NCBI GenBank assembly: GCA_025504975.1
Contig: JANUWI010000005.1
Span: forward strand, 2,294,001 to 2,358,000
Reading direction: 5' to 3'
Length of the DNA stretch: 64,000 bases
From: Plenodomus lindquistii
Lineage: Eukaryota > Ascomycota > Dothideomycetes > Pleosporales > Leptosphaeriaceae
Position 1 is the stretch's first letter. Each line of letters starts with the position of its first letter. The position numbers and the translations under genes were made by a program. The notes beneath the pieces were generated by a model. It made no database searches and was not told the origin of the DNA. It worked only from the letters and a program-made list of their open reading frames with translations. Positions 52,629 through 63,453 of the stretch are shown one piece after another.

Positions 52629-54647
52629 CTACACAATAAGATACAAACTCGTAATCACACTCGGCCCAATGAACAGGCCAAACCAAAACACCACATTCCC
52701 CAACGTATCCCTCCCCCTCATAAACTTGGTCTTACTAAACGCCGCCAGCGGCAACTGCGTAAGCTGAAACAAAAACAAGTACCCCCTAACCTTCTTAAAC
52801 AGACAAAACATGAGCACTTCGTGCACCACCGCGCTCAGAAAGAAGGTGAAAAAAGTAGCCTGCATCTTGCTGAGGCTGAAAAAACTAATCGAACTATGAT
52901 AAACATGGCGTAACAGGAAATTATGCACCGGACGATTCCAATCGCGCGCATACTGGTCAAAGGAAACGCTATTCCACCAAGGGCCGTAAAACCCACGGTC
53001 TGCGAATTTTGTAATTTCGGCGAGGACGTTGAGGAGGCATTCCCAGATGACGTACCACGAGAGGAGTTGCTCGAGGAGCATGGGGAACAGCATGTCTGAT
53101 ACGACCCAGGGAAACTCTTTCCAGCGGGCGTCGAGGCTCATGCCTTGTTCCTTCAGGCGCACGGTTTCGACAACGACGGGGTAAATGTAGGCTTGTGAGA
53201 TGATGATCATGGTCCAGATTACGCCGAGGGTTGCGGCGGACTTTTCGGCAACGTACCACCAGTTTATGCGTGCTTGGCGGGGGTACTCGAGGTCGTAGAC
53301 TAGGGTGGGGAGACAGGCCCAGTCGAGGAAGTTGGAGAAGGTGAGGTTGGAGGGGTAGATGGAGTCGCTGGTTGTGCATTTTCCGCGGAGTTCTTCGTCG
53401 AGGATGGTGAGTTCGGTGGTGAGGATGCGGCGGTAGGTTTCGACTTCTTCGGGGGTGAGGGGCGTATTGGAGGAGAGGGCTTGGCCGATGTTGGAAATTT
53501 CAGATTCTTCCGAGGAGAGGTTTGTCGAGTATTTTGGGCCGAGGGGGTGGCGGTGTGTTGGGGGGGTTGCACTGGTTGAGGAGCCGGTTGCGGTTGAGGA
53601 GTCTTGCTCGTTGGGTGATGGGGAGGAGTAGGGTTTGATGGTTTCAAGTTCCTGTCGTTTTTGTTGCAATAGTTTACGGCGTCTATACACGCGAGATACT
53701 TTGTGTTGTTAGGTTGTGCTAGTGCTGATGTGTTTGGGGACCGACTTACAGTATCCGTTATAGAACGCATAAGCATGCTGCTTCATGAGCAACACGAACA
53801 CATGGAGGACAATGAAAACTGTATGTGTCCATGGCCAGTCTCTCCAAAAGGTAACCCAGATGATTGTGCAGGTGAAAAACGTCTGCCAAACTGACTGGAT
53901 GATCCATCCCGCTCCGTTCCAGGTCAGGTAGTCGTTCGCAATGGCTTTTTGTAGGAAGAATCCAAAGCTCGTTGCAGCGCACATGGCTACATCCGTCGCT
54001 AACATGGTGAACAAGTCTCGATCAACCATCAGATGCAAGATCTCGGCGTCACCAAAGACGGACCCCTTGGTTCTGTAATTCCACGCTGCGATCCTCGCCA
54101 ACAAGAGAAACATTGCTAGCCAGAACAGAGTGAAGAAGCCATGAAACGGTGATTGCGCCGCAGTTGCATTCTGTCGGTCAAATGTGGTGAATTGTTGCGT
54201 AAAGATTAGATCTCGTGGCCTGTGTCTCAATCTCCCTTTGAGCTTCTCTGTTTCTTGTCGTAGTCCACTTCTCATAATCTCCCTGAATAGAGGGTCTTTA
54301 GCGGTGACTGTGTATTCACCTTTCTTGTCTTCTTCAATAACAACCTGTATGCTCTTTCTTCGACCCCCCTTCTCATCTTTCAAATGCGTTTCTGAGTCGC
54401 TTTCATCTGATGGGATAACAGTCGTACTGCGACTTTGGACACTTGTGCGTTGGTCTTCATGTTGGGGTTCAAGCTGGCTTGCAGCATCCACATCTGGTGT
54501 TCTGACGGAGCCCTCTGGTGTCCAGGAACCCACGCTCTCGAGTGATGGTTTTGTTGCGAGTCCTTGAAGCGCATGCGCCATGGCGCCCCGGCCTTTCGTT
54601 ATGGTCGTAACATCTGACATTCTTGCGTCCTCATTGCTCTTCTCCAT
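52629..54647 (-). CDS. Sterol O-acyltransferase (ACAT/ARE, MBOAT family)
   Basis: Two minus-strand exons, 54647-53750 and 53698-52629, encode about 655 aa. The 51-nt intron (GTAAGT donor, CTAAC branch, acceptor AAAG) gives NGY-L-SRVYRRRKLL. The start MEKSNEDARM is the first ATG. An upstream frame begins only at TTG. A disordered N-terminus of about 170 residues precedes several membrane spans. ACAT motifs in exon 2 are FYGPWWNSVSFDQYARDWNR (counterpart of FYxDWWN), PVHNFLLRHVYHSS, and SAVVHEVLM with the catalytic MBOAT His. The enzyme esterifies sterols with acyl-CoA in the ER for storage in lipid droplets. DGAT1 shares the fold, but the long N-terminus and YHSS block fit ARE-type enzymes. 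Confidence 0.9.
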
Positions 54648-55666
54648 CGTTGGCACTGTGATTCGGTTTCGCAAGAAAGTCTTCTCTTGGACGCGTTGTT
54701 TCCAGGTTCTATTGCAGTTTGTCGTTGGTTGATGTTCGGTTGATGTTTGCTGTCTCGTCTCTTGACGGACACATCGGAAGCGAGGCTTTGAATCTAACAG
54801 GGAACGTTGCAATAGAAACGATAACTTCGGACGCCGTGGACCAAACTATAGGACGAGTCGATAGCCGAACGAGCCGGTCTGACAAGAGACTGCGATATGA
54901 AGTCGGTCCTTCGGATTCTAGGATCGTGAACAAATCAGCCGGTGTCAATGTTGTGACGCCATAGCCCTGCAGCCTGCACCTGCGGAAACATGCGGCGGCG
55001 GCGGCGGCAGCTACGGCCATTGATCCACTTTGTCCCAGACTGATGTCCAGCCACATCATTGTCACGCGAGAGACCATGTTATGCATTATTGCCTGATGCT
55101 TTAGTCATGAGGTTATCGCACATACAGCCTCATTCACTTCTTTGAACTTTCTGGCCTCCGAGGAGCGAAAAGCTCACCAATCATACTTCGCTTTCGGCCC
55201 GGGTGACATAAGCCACCTGCTTCCAGCTCGATAGGCAGCACACATCACGCAAACACGATTCCATCAGCGACGGAAATGCATGTTACTGCGGTCAGTCACA
55301 AACTCGGTTCCCTCTGAGCCACTGCGCCATCTCGCTTCAATCCCTACTCGCTGTCTGAAATCTAGACAAGGCCTTCCACAGGGCGCCTCCAAAAGGCTTG
55401 GCCGAGCCTGCTATTCGGCCTGCAAGGCCGACTTCCGTGAGGGGTGCAACCACAGTCAAGGCGGAGCAGGATTCTTGTCTCAGCTACGGAAGATATATCA
55501 GTCGTCAGGCTGCTGTGCGCGATCCTGTCGCCGTGTTCGCGCTTTCTTTGCGATCCCAAATTGTACACGTCTGATTTCTCCAATACTGTCGATCATAACA
55601 TTTGTCCACTTGGGTTGATCCCAACAACCAACCTCTTCCTTATCCGCCCCGTCTCATTACATTGAA
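54648..55666. promoter_or_regulatory. Divergent promoter region, sterol acyltransferase / 7-TM gene
   Basis: 1.0 kb between start codons. A CGGCGG run (54990-55010) and a tRNA A-box-like stretch (55312-55345, rejected) are the only notable items. No gene is supported. Confidence 0.45.
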
Positions 55667-56716
55667 ATGGCCCCGAGACGTGGTGGCAGTAGCTATGGAA
55701 GCAGTTCCAGCAGCTCAACATGTCCTGGAGCGTTCGAAGACACACAATCACAGGTGTACTTTGCCTGCATCGTTCTCTTCTTCCTGGTATACATTGGCAT
55801 CGCTATCGGTTTATGCGTCGTGCGAAAGAAGTCTGGCGCCGGGACGAGGCTGATAGGAGTGCCATACATGTCAGCGCTATTCTTTATGCTTGTGTAAGTT
55901 GCTGTTCCAGAAACGAAAGCCCCCGTCGTGAACTAACTCTCGCAAGGGCATACGCCTTGGATCTTGTCTCCATGGTGTTACTTGAATGCGGCACAGTGGC
56001 ATCGACCCTCTACTCGCTTGCCATTGCTTCGAGTATATTCTACCTCCTGGCCTACTGGACACTACTCTTCGTCGTGGTATACACGCTCAACACCCTCCTG
56101 CGTGAACACCTCGAGAGTCCAAGCAAAGCCATTAAGATGCTCCTCCTCGCCATCGTTGGCGTCATGTTTGCTATCACTGCCGCCCACATCGGCGTAACGA
56201 GCTACAACCTCTGGGCCGCAACAGACGACGGATATTCCTCCAACGCAAACTTCATCATTCACCCAGCGGAGCAACTCCGAGTCGCATGGAACGTGATGTA
56301 CTTCCTCAGCGTAATCACAGCGGGAGTGCTCTCACTCCTGACAATTTTCGCCATGAGATCAAGGAGGCAGTCTGGCTCGGTACGTCAATCCACTTCCATT
56401 CTCGTCACACACAATTGGCTAACAAACCACCCAGGGACTTCTCGGCTGGGTCATCGCACTGACCTTCTCAATGGCCGTCTGGATCATCATCGGCGTCGTC
56501 GTCGCAGCTTCCTATCTTACAGACGACTTTAACATCATCACCTTTGAGACTAATGCCGCTCTGATGTACATTCAGAGTTTCTTCCAAGCGATGAGCTTCA
56601 TTATTCTTCTCTGCATCGCCCGGCACGGCGCTTGGAGCAAGACGGGCGCAGCTGCATCAATGGTGGCGCCGCAAGACCATTATAATCAAGCCCCGGTGTA
56701 CGTTATGGCGAAATAG
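55667..56716 (+). CDS. Seven-transmembrane protein of unknown function
   Basis: Three exons, 55667-55893, 55947-56379 and 56435-56716, encode 313 aa. The introns are 53 and 55 nt, with CTAAC branch sites. A Ser-rich N-terminus (residues 1-28) is followed by seven hydrophobic helices, beginning VYFACIVLFFLVYIGIAIGL and PYMSALFFMLV-AYALDLVSM; the others start near LYSLAIASS, MLLLAIVGV, NVMYFLSVI, GWVIALTFS and MYIQSFFQA. A short loop and tail follow (QDHYNQAPVYVMAK). The topology resembles fungal GPCR-like or Rhodopsin/PTH11-like integral membrane proteins, but no CFEM or other diagnostic domain is seen. Function is unknown. It diverges from the sterol acyltransferase gene. Confidence 0.82.
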
Positions 56717-57353
56717 TAGACTAGTTCAGGGATGACATCTAGATGAATTGGGAAATGGAAACGCATTGTTTTTCGTCATGTTGCATTCTTCGTGTTAGCG
56801 ATGATTTTATATACCCGAGCCCTTGTAATATCATCCTTGAATGCATGAAAAACAAGTCCTCTCTTATTGACAACTCCCATCTTGATCCAAGCATCCACCC
56901 GAATATGCCTGCACGAATCCTCTCTGCCCTTCTTTCTGAATAGCTAAAGTGAAGTCATGTCCTACGCCATAGAGTTGTAGGTGTGGGGAATATCACAGAG
57001 AGGATGATGTGTCAAGCGTATTGCAGGTACCGCGAGAGAAAACAGGCAAAAAGATAATGTACTTGCAGCACAACACGCTACTGGTGTGTAGCACGAATGA
57101 ATTGGAAAGGCGTGCGTGGAGAAGCGCTCGCTACAGTCAGTACAAGGCATACAATACAATACACCAGACGCCACGCATGTTGTCTAGATCTAACTGGTTT
57201 TTGCAAAGAAAAGCCAAAAAGAGAAACAATAGCTTTGTTGCCATTTATCCAAAATCGTACAGGTGATGTTTTCTTGCAAAGAAGTGTCTCACCTTTGCGT
57301 ACCGGCGTGCGTGCATGGCAAAGTATCTAACAAGGCAGCCAGCAAAGCGCGGC
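56717..57353. other. Convergent intergenic region, 7-TM gene / TM9SF gene
   Basis: 0.64 kb, AT-richer. No gene seen. Confidence 0.6.
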
Positions 57354-59425
57354 TCAGTCCACCTTGATAGATTTATAAATCTTGAGCACAAACAGCCAAC
57401 TCGCGAAAAACCCAATCGTTCCTGCGCGCACACAAAATTAGCTTCTTTATCCAAACTATGTGGAAAATCCACTCGTATGCAAGAAAAGACTTACCAATCA
57501 GGACAAACACCAACGAGCTCAGCAGCGCAGAGTAACCCAAATACACGACTCCGCTCGTCCAACTCGTCCAACTCACATCCTTGACCCAATACAACAAACA
57601 GCTCAGAAACACGTACGCCGCGCTCGCACCAGCGGTGAAGAAACTACGCCATTGCCAGTGGTAGTCCTCTGCGCAGAGGAGGAAGTAAATCATCAGGACG
57701 GTGACGGCAGCCGACGTGATAATCATGAGGCCAAAGCAGATGAAGAGGAAACCAAACATGTAGTACACCTTGTTGAACCAGATGGAGTTCATAATGAAGT
57801 ATAATTCCACAAAGATGGCGCCAAAGGGCAAGACGCCCGCGAGTGCCATGGACGGGAGCGGGCGCAAGTACCCGCCTGCTGGGGGGATTTGACGCGGAAT
57901 CTGGTTTGTGCGGACGGGGGGTTCGATGGCGGCTTGTTTGAAGCCTAGCCACGAGCCTGCGACACTTAGGGGGACGGAAATAACGAACCAGATGATGATG
58001 ATGACGAGCATGGTGCTAAAGGGTACTGCGCCTGATGCGCCTCGGCCCCAGAGGAAGAGGTTGAGTAGGAAGAACGTGGAGAAGACGATTCCGGGGACGG
58101 CAATGGGCGTGTAGAAGAAGCACAGTTTCCAGGACTCGCCGTGGAAAAACTTGTAAGTGCGCGCTGCGACGTAGCCACCGAGGAAGCCGAAGAGGGTGTA
58201 GAAGATGATTATGACGGTGCCGAGGGCGCCGCGGTTGCTGGGGGATAGGAAGCCGAGGAGGGCAAAGGCTGGAGATGTTAGTGGATTATACGGAGAGTTA
58301 ATGGGTTACTCTAAACATACCAATAGTCAAGGCTGTCATGGCAAAGAGCTGGGCTCCATTACCAATGAGAACAGACAGCAGGAGAGGATTTTTCGGAGGC
58401 CTGAAGACATCGCCATGTACTAGCTTCCAGCCTGAGTCGTCTTGACCGTCGTCGGCGTCGGCGCCCTCGCCAAAGTCCTCGAGCGCAAACTGATCGAGGC
58501 GGTTGTATCTTGCAATGTCCTTCCTGAGTGTGCGCACCAAGATGGTGCTGACCATGCCCACGAGAAAGACGACAATGACAGCCGAATTGACGAGGGAGAA
58601 CCAATGGATCTTGGGGTCGTAGACGTGCAGATATTTGTCCCAGCGCGTGGCGAACGGTGTCGGGCTGAGTCTCCAGTACACGCCATACGTGAATGTCACG
58701 GTGTTGTCCTTGTCCTCTTTCAAAATGACTGGCGGCGGCTCCTGCCCTTCGCCACATGTTGCCTTTCCATCGCCCAGAATCTTCGAAGACTCGATCGAAA
58801 ATGGGTCCACGAGCACGCCCACCACCCTGAAATTGTTGGGGCTAGCCTCATGGTAGTCAATGACAATATCGTAGTGGTTGTTGAACATGGGCGCTTCTGT
58901 CTCCGTCTCCGTCCAGCCCAGCGCAAATCCAGGGCTGTAGAATTCCTCGTCTGAACTCGGGTCCCTCAACAGCTGCGCTGCGGGCAGGCCGTCTATTAAC
59001 CAGTTGAGATCGTAGCCTTGGTCTATCCTGCTGTTGACAAACGCCGCATCTTTGGGAGCATATTGCGCCTCACAAAGCGGTTTGCACGTCTCGTTGATGG
59101 CCATCTTCAACTCGAAGGCGCTCGTCTGTATGCGGTCGCCGAACAATATGCTGCCCAGGCTCTCCCGTTGGTCTTTGGGGCCATCTTTCGGCTGGCAGAA
59201 GTGGAAAGGAGGATGGTAGTAGTCGTAGGAATATACAGATCGCAGCTTTGGATCGACCTGGGAGTCGGCGGGGGTGAGGTGGTTGACGTAGAGCGGCACC
59301 GCGTCTCCAGTCTTGTATGATGTAGGCGCGACACCTGGGAAGTAGAATGCGGCCGTGGGAATAGGCGCAAGGGCGAGCAACGATGCTATCGCCGCGCCGG
59401 ATGGCGATAGATTGGGTCGCCGCAT
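57354..59425 (-). CDS. Transmembrane 9 superfamily protein (EMP70/TM9SF)
   Basis: Three minus-strand exons, 59425-58321, 58268-57495 and 57421-57354, encode 648 aa. A signal peptide (residues 1-26) is followed by FYFPGVAPTSYKTGDAVPLY, VNHLTPADSQ, YSYDYYHPPFHFCQP and LGSILFGDRIQ, the hallmark luminal domain. Nine hydrophobic spans follow, with GVLPFGAIFVELYFIMNSIW and AEDYHWQWRSFFTAG typical of the family. Exon 3 supplies the end of the last helix and the terminal KVD, the KXD/E COPI-retention motif of TM9SF proteins. Without that splice the frame runs on into HIVWIKKLILC. Family members act in Golgi/endosome sorting and, in yeast and Dictyostelium, adhesion and copper handling. Confidence 0.94.
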
Positions 59426-60052
59426 CGTGGGAATGTGTTTGCCTGCTGTTCACAGTTATGTTTGTGAACAGTGCTGGGCCCTGCGGACCGGAGTTGTGGT
59501 CAGCTCCAGTTAATTTCTGGGCGGCCTTCCGAAACGTAGACTGCTGTGCCCAATAGCCGTTGTTGGATGATTGATAATATTTCTGTTATTTCCCAAGGGT
59601 CGGAAAGTCTACAGTGTTACGGTGTAGAATTCCCTGGAAAGAAATGTGATTACAAAAAACGGCATGCTATTGAAGCTACCTGTCCCTTAGCCGCAAGGTT
59701 ACCTCATGGGCCGAACCGAGTTACGCGTTTGCCAAGACCCGACCGGCCTTTTTGAGCCTCAGGTATTACGGTACTAGAGTCGAGTACACTTTTACACAAA
59801 ACCTCTTCTCTTCCACAGATTGCAAAACACATCGAGCACGCACGATTGGAAGTAGCTCATCATGCTTCAGGTCTCGTAACGCGCGCCTGCAAGCTGTATG
59901 TACATCATTCATCACGTCCCGTACGCCTAGGCGATGTCAAACCATCCGCCCACCCTGGCATTGCCGGTCGCAGGTTTGCCAGAAATGCCTCAAATGCGCT
60001 GTAATATCGAAGGAAACAAGAATAGAAAACGACAATGGGTATCAACCTCTCA
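59426..60052. other. Intergenic region between TM9SF (5' end) and NCS1 (3' end)
   Basis: 0.63 kb holding the TM9SF promoter and NCS1 3' UTR. No gene seen. Confidence 0.55.
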
Positions 60053-61256
60053 TCAGACAAGTCCATCGTAGAGAGATAACGCCGAGACAATCGTCTCGTC
60101 GCGCTTGGAACCCTCCTTGAACTCGGCCATGTCCAAGCTGCCGTTCTCGTCCTTGTCCATCATCCGGAAGATCTTCTTGACGCGTTTCTCGGGCGTGTCT
60201 TCGTCCTCTGGAAGTTTGACCATGGAGCCGACCTGTACATGTTAGTCATCAGTTGGGGCAAGCGTGAAGTGGTAGGTACCATTTTGTAGATGGCTTCTAC
60301 TATTGCGAGCATTTCCTCGTAGCTGATCTTGCCGTCGCCGTCGATGTCGTATAGCTGGAATGCCCAGTCAAGCTTGTCTTCCATCTTGCCGCGGCTAGTG
60401 ACACTGAGGGCGCAGATGAACTCCTTGAAGTCTATTGTTCCTGACTTGTCCGCGTCGAATACGTTGAATACATAATCTGCAAACGATGACGGATCACCGA
60501 ACGGAAAGAACTGTTTGTATATCTTCTGGAACTCGTCCTTGGTGAGCATGCCTGACGGGCAGTCCTTGAGGAATCCTGTGGAGCCTTAGTCACTGTCAAG
60601 CACGAGTGGGCACGATGCGCTCTCACCCTTGTACCATTGTTGTAGCTCCTTCTTGTCAAAGTGTGTTGCTTTCTGTAGGTCAGCCAGCTCCTGCTGGGAG
60701 AGTTTGCTCTGGCTATAGTGTCGCACAATCAGCGTGTTGTTCTTCAATTCAAGATGGTTGACATTGCTCCGCGACCCAAGCTCCTTCTCCAGTTCTCTGA
60801 TGGCGTTCTCGAGGGCGACCTTTTGGAGTGCTTTGTAATGGTGGTACCCGGGGTCCCCGCGGTGGGGCACCAAGACGTGATGGCGACGCGCAAAGTTGAG
60901 AGGAGGATGCTTGTGTTCAAGCAGAGGTATGCCCTGTGCTGCGAGCGGTCCATGAGGATGCGACACTGGGCACGTGTCGACCGGGTCGGAACAGTCGCAG
61001 TCGTCAGATTGGAGTTGAGGCTGCATGATTGCGCTGTGCGAGCGGCGACAGTGGTGGACAGTGGTGGTGCTCGCAGGCGATGCTCTTGCACGGTGATGAG
61101 GCGCATGGCGTGGCTGCAGCGTTTGTTTGTTTGCTCGCCGAGTCGTCGTCACCGTGGCCGTGGTGAAGGGGAAGCGTAGTCCAGAGCAGCTGGGGTAGGG
61201 GCGGCGCGTGTGCGGCTGAAGCAGGCAAAGGGAGAGCAGACTTACGATTTTCCCAT
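60053..61256 (-). CDS. NCS1: Neuronal calcium sensor 1 / frequenin homologue
   Basis: Four minus-strand exons, 61256-61246, 60712-60627, 60575-60280 and 60232-60053, encode 190 aa, exactly the family length. The first exon is 11 nt (MGK plus two bases) and is separated by a 533-nt intron, by far the longest here. The join gives MGKSQSKLSQQELADLQ with an N-myristoylation signal at Gly2. EF-hand 1 is degenerate (KDCPSG). Canonical Ca-binding loops are EF2 residues 73-84 (DADKSGTIDFKE), EF3 109-120 (DIDGDGKISYEE) and EF4 157-168 (DKDENGSLDMAE). In yeast, Frq1 activates the PI 4-kinase Pik1 at the Golgi. In filamentous fungi, NCS-1 affects calcium tolerance and growth. Confidence 0.95.
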
Positions 61257-62093
61257 AGCTAGTGATTCTTGGTCGCCGGAGGAGAGTGTAGAAGACGCGT
61301 AGAACCAGGCTGGAAGAAGTGTGCAGGCTGTAATGCTCGGTGCGGGCGCAGCAGTGATCCGAGTAAGGTAGCTGACCAGGGAAGCACAGGGTGGCGGGGT
61401 CGGCGGGCCAATCGCTGTGATCTGGCGGGGTATGGCTATGGGCGTGCAGCGTCGTGCGTGATGCGAGAGTATGAGAGCGGATGCGGGATTAGGTGTATGT
61501 GGACGGCGTACTGGAACAAGGAGGACGAGGACGAGGACATGGTATGGGAGCGTCGCGAACAAGTTATACGACGGAAGCTCGGGTTCCACGTCCAGGGAAG
61601 GCTACTCTACGGGCCAGGTCGAGCGTGTTCGAGGCTCCCAGCAAGTGCGGACACGCCGAGGATCCTCGTCAGTCTCGCGCTGCGACACAGGCACCATCCA
61701 GCGCGCAAACTCGACAAGCCTGCCCGGCGCGACCGGTGAATGTGAGCCCTCAAACTGCGGACCTGCAAGCGGCCACCTTCCGGATGCGCCTTCGCCGTCG
61801 CTCATGCAATCCGGGTGAGCAGAGCTGACGAGTCAAGAGCGAGCATCTGGCGCTCACATGCACTCCGGCCAGCCCTATGCGACCCCAATGCAACCCTCCC
61901 TCTAGCAACAATTCCAATGACCGTGACGGCCGCGGTGCAGGTCACGTGCTGGCGTCCAGCTCAAGCTTTCGGTGGTTTGCCGATCCCTGTGAACGCGTCT
62001 CTTGTTCCTGACCGCTAGCCTCTCAACTCGAGCTTGTTTGCACTGCCGCCCACGACGTCTTGCACATGACGTGCAGCAGCACCCCTCTTCGCC
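61257..62093. promoter_or_regulatory. Divergent promoter region, NCS1 / MED4
   Basis: 0.84 kb between start codons. A CCAAT box lies at 61408-61412. Overlapping frames in this GC-rich stretch have no family features. Confidence 0.5.
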
Positions 62094-63024
62094 ATGGATG
62101 AAGTCCTGACCGCACAGTTTGACAGAGTGGAAAAGGCCCTGAGCACCCTGGTCGACTCAATTGCCGCGTACAACCCCTCTCCACAAGCTGCAGTCGAACT
62201 GGTAGCGGCCGATGACGACCTTTCGCATGGGCTAGATCAACGTACGTTTGGCTGGAGCGCATCGAGCAGCGGACGCTGACAATCGCGCAGTCGCCAAACA
62301 CCAAGCAAACCATGCTCGCATTCAACTGCTGCGCGCCGAAGCAGAAGGCCTCGAAGAGCAGCTCAAGTCTTCCGTAGAGAAACTTGCAACATTGCGCCAC
62401 GAGCTGTTCGAGACGCCCGCGACGGTATTCCCAGAGAACTCGCGCCCTGTGCCAATCGACGAACTTCTCCAGTACGCTAGCAACATCTCAAAACATACTG
62501 TGCCACCAACATACCGCGAACGCGTCCCGGGGCCCGCTGCCACCGCAGACAAGGATAAAGACGATGCAATCTCGAGCGGCGCGCCCACCAACGGCGTGAA
62601 CACCCCAGCTGTCCAACCAGAGCCAACCGAAGGTGCAGTGGCGATCGCAGATGGTGTAAATGACGACCAGCCCGCTGCAGGCGCAGCTCCCGAGATCACA
62701 GAAGAAGAGGCAGAATGGTTGAAGAAACTCAATGACAGCCAGATGTCATGGCATCCTTGGCCTAGCAACGATAAGATTCGCACAAGCAACCTTCATAAGA
62801 TACAGGCCTTCCGCGAGCAGAATTATGATCTCAACACCTTCGATATACCGGCTCATGAGGAAGCGAAGAGGGCAAAGAGGCTCAAGAGGATTCAGCAGGC
62901 GCTTGGACAAGGCTCACCAGAGCCGCCGACTGAGGAAGTGCAACCGGGCATTGAAGTCGTTCACACGGTCAGAAGGCCAGTGGCACAGCCAACCAATATC
63001 TTCGACGATATGGATGATGACTAG
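62094..63024 (+). CDS. MED4: Mediator of RNA polymerase II transcription subunit 4
   Basis: Two exons, 62094-62241 and 62291-63024, encode 293 aa. The 49-nt intron (GTACGT donor, CGCAG acceptor) is phase 1 and joins GLDQ-LAKHQANHARIQLLR. The N-terminal 120 residues are coiled-coil (LTAQFDRVEKALSTLVDSIA; EAEGLEEQLKSSVEKLATLR). The conserved Med4 block follows (PIDELLQYASNISKHTVPPT), then a disordered centre and WHPWPSNDKIRTSNLHKIQA. The tail ends NIFDDMDDD. Med4 belongs to the Mediator middle module bridging activators and Pol II. The start MDEVLTAQF is the first ATG in frame. Confidence 0.9.
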
Positions 63025-63453
63025 CTGTTTCTCACACAGCAACAAGGGATATCTTATGAGATTACCTACAAGTATTCGCGGACCCACGTACAATCGTATT
63101 CTTTCCTTCCCAATGCTGGCAAATCATGGATATGCTGTGATCTAGATGAATGAACCGTCCTTCTGAACAATTTTAGAAGTAAAGTCATAGGTAAGCTTAT
63201 CTGGAGAATCTCGAATGCTTGTAGAGCCACCTGGGCATGTTGTTCAGGCGTCAACTTTAATATTAGTCTGAGTACGCAATTGGATCATTTCGAATGCGAA
63301 AAGAGTGAACTTGCGGAAGCTAAAACGATTACCAACAGGGGTTCCGCGTGCTCTAAGCGAAGAAGCTAGGACCTGCGCTAGCCTACAAGTCTACCTTCGA
63401 ACCGGTCAAAGAGTTCAACTCCCCTTCACATTCACTTGATCCTCTTCCTGGCC
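63025..63453. other. Intergenic region, MED4 / PCI gene
   Basis: 0.43 kb, AT-richer. UTR and promoter only. Confidence 0.6.

Noticed and set aside
55312..55345. tRNA-like A box on the minus strand (TGGCGCAGTGG)
   Set aside because: The D-stem would not close and no B box (GGTTCGANTCC) or acceptor stem follows. It is probably a chance match.
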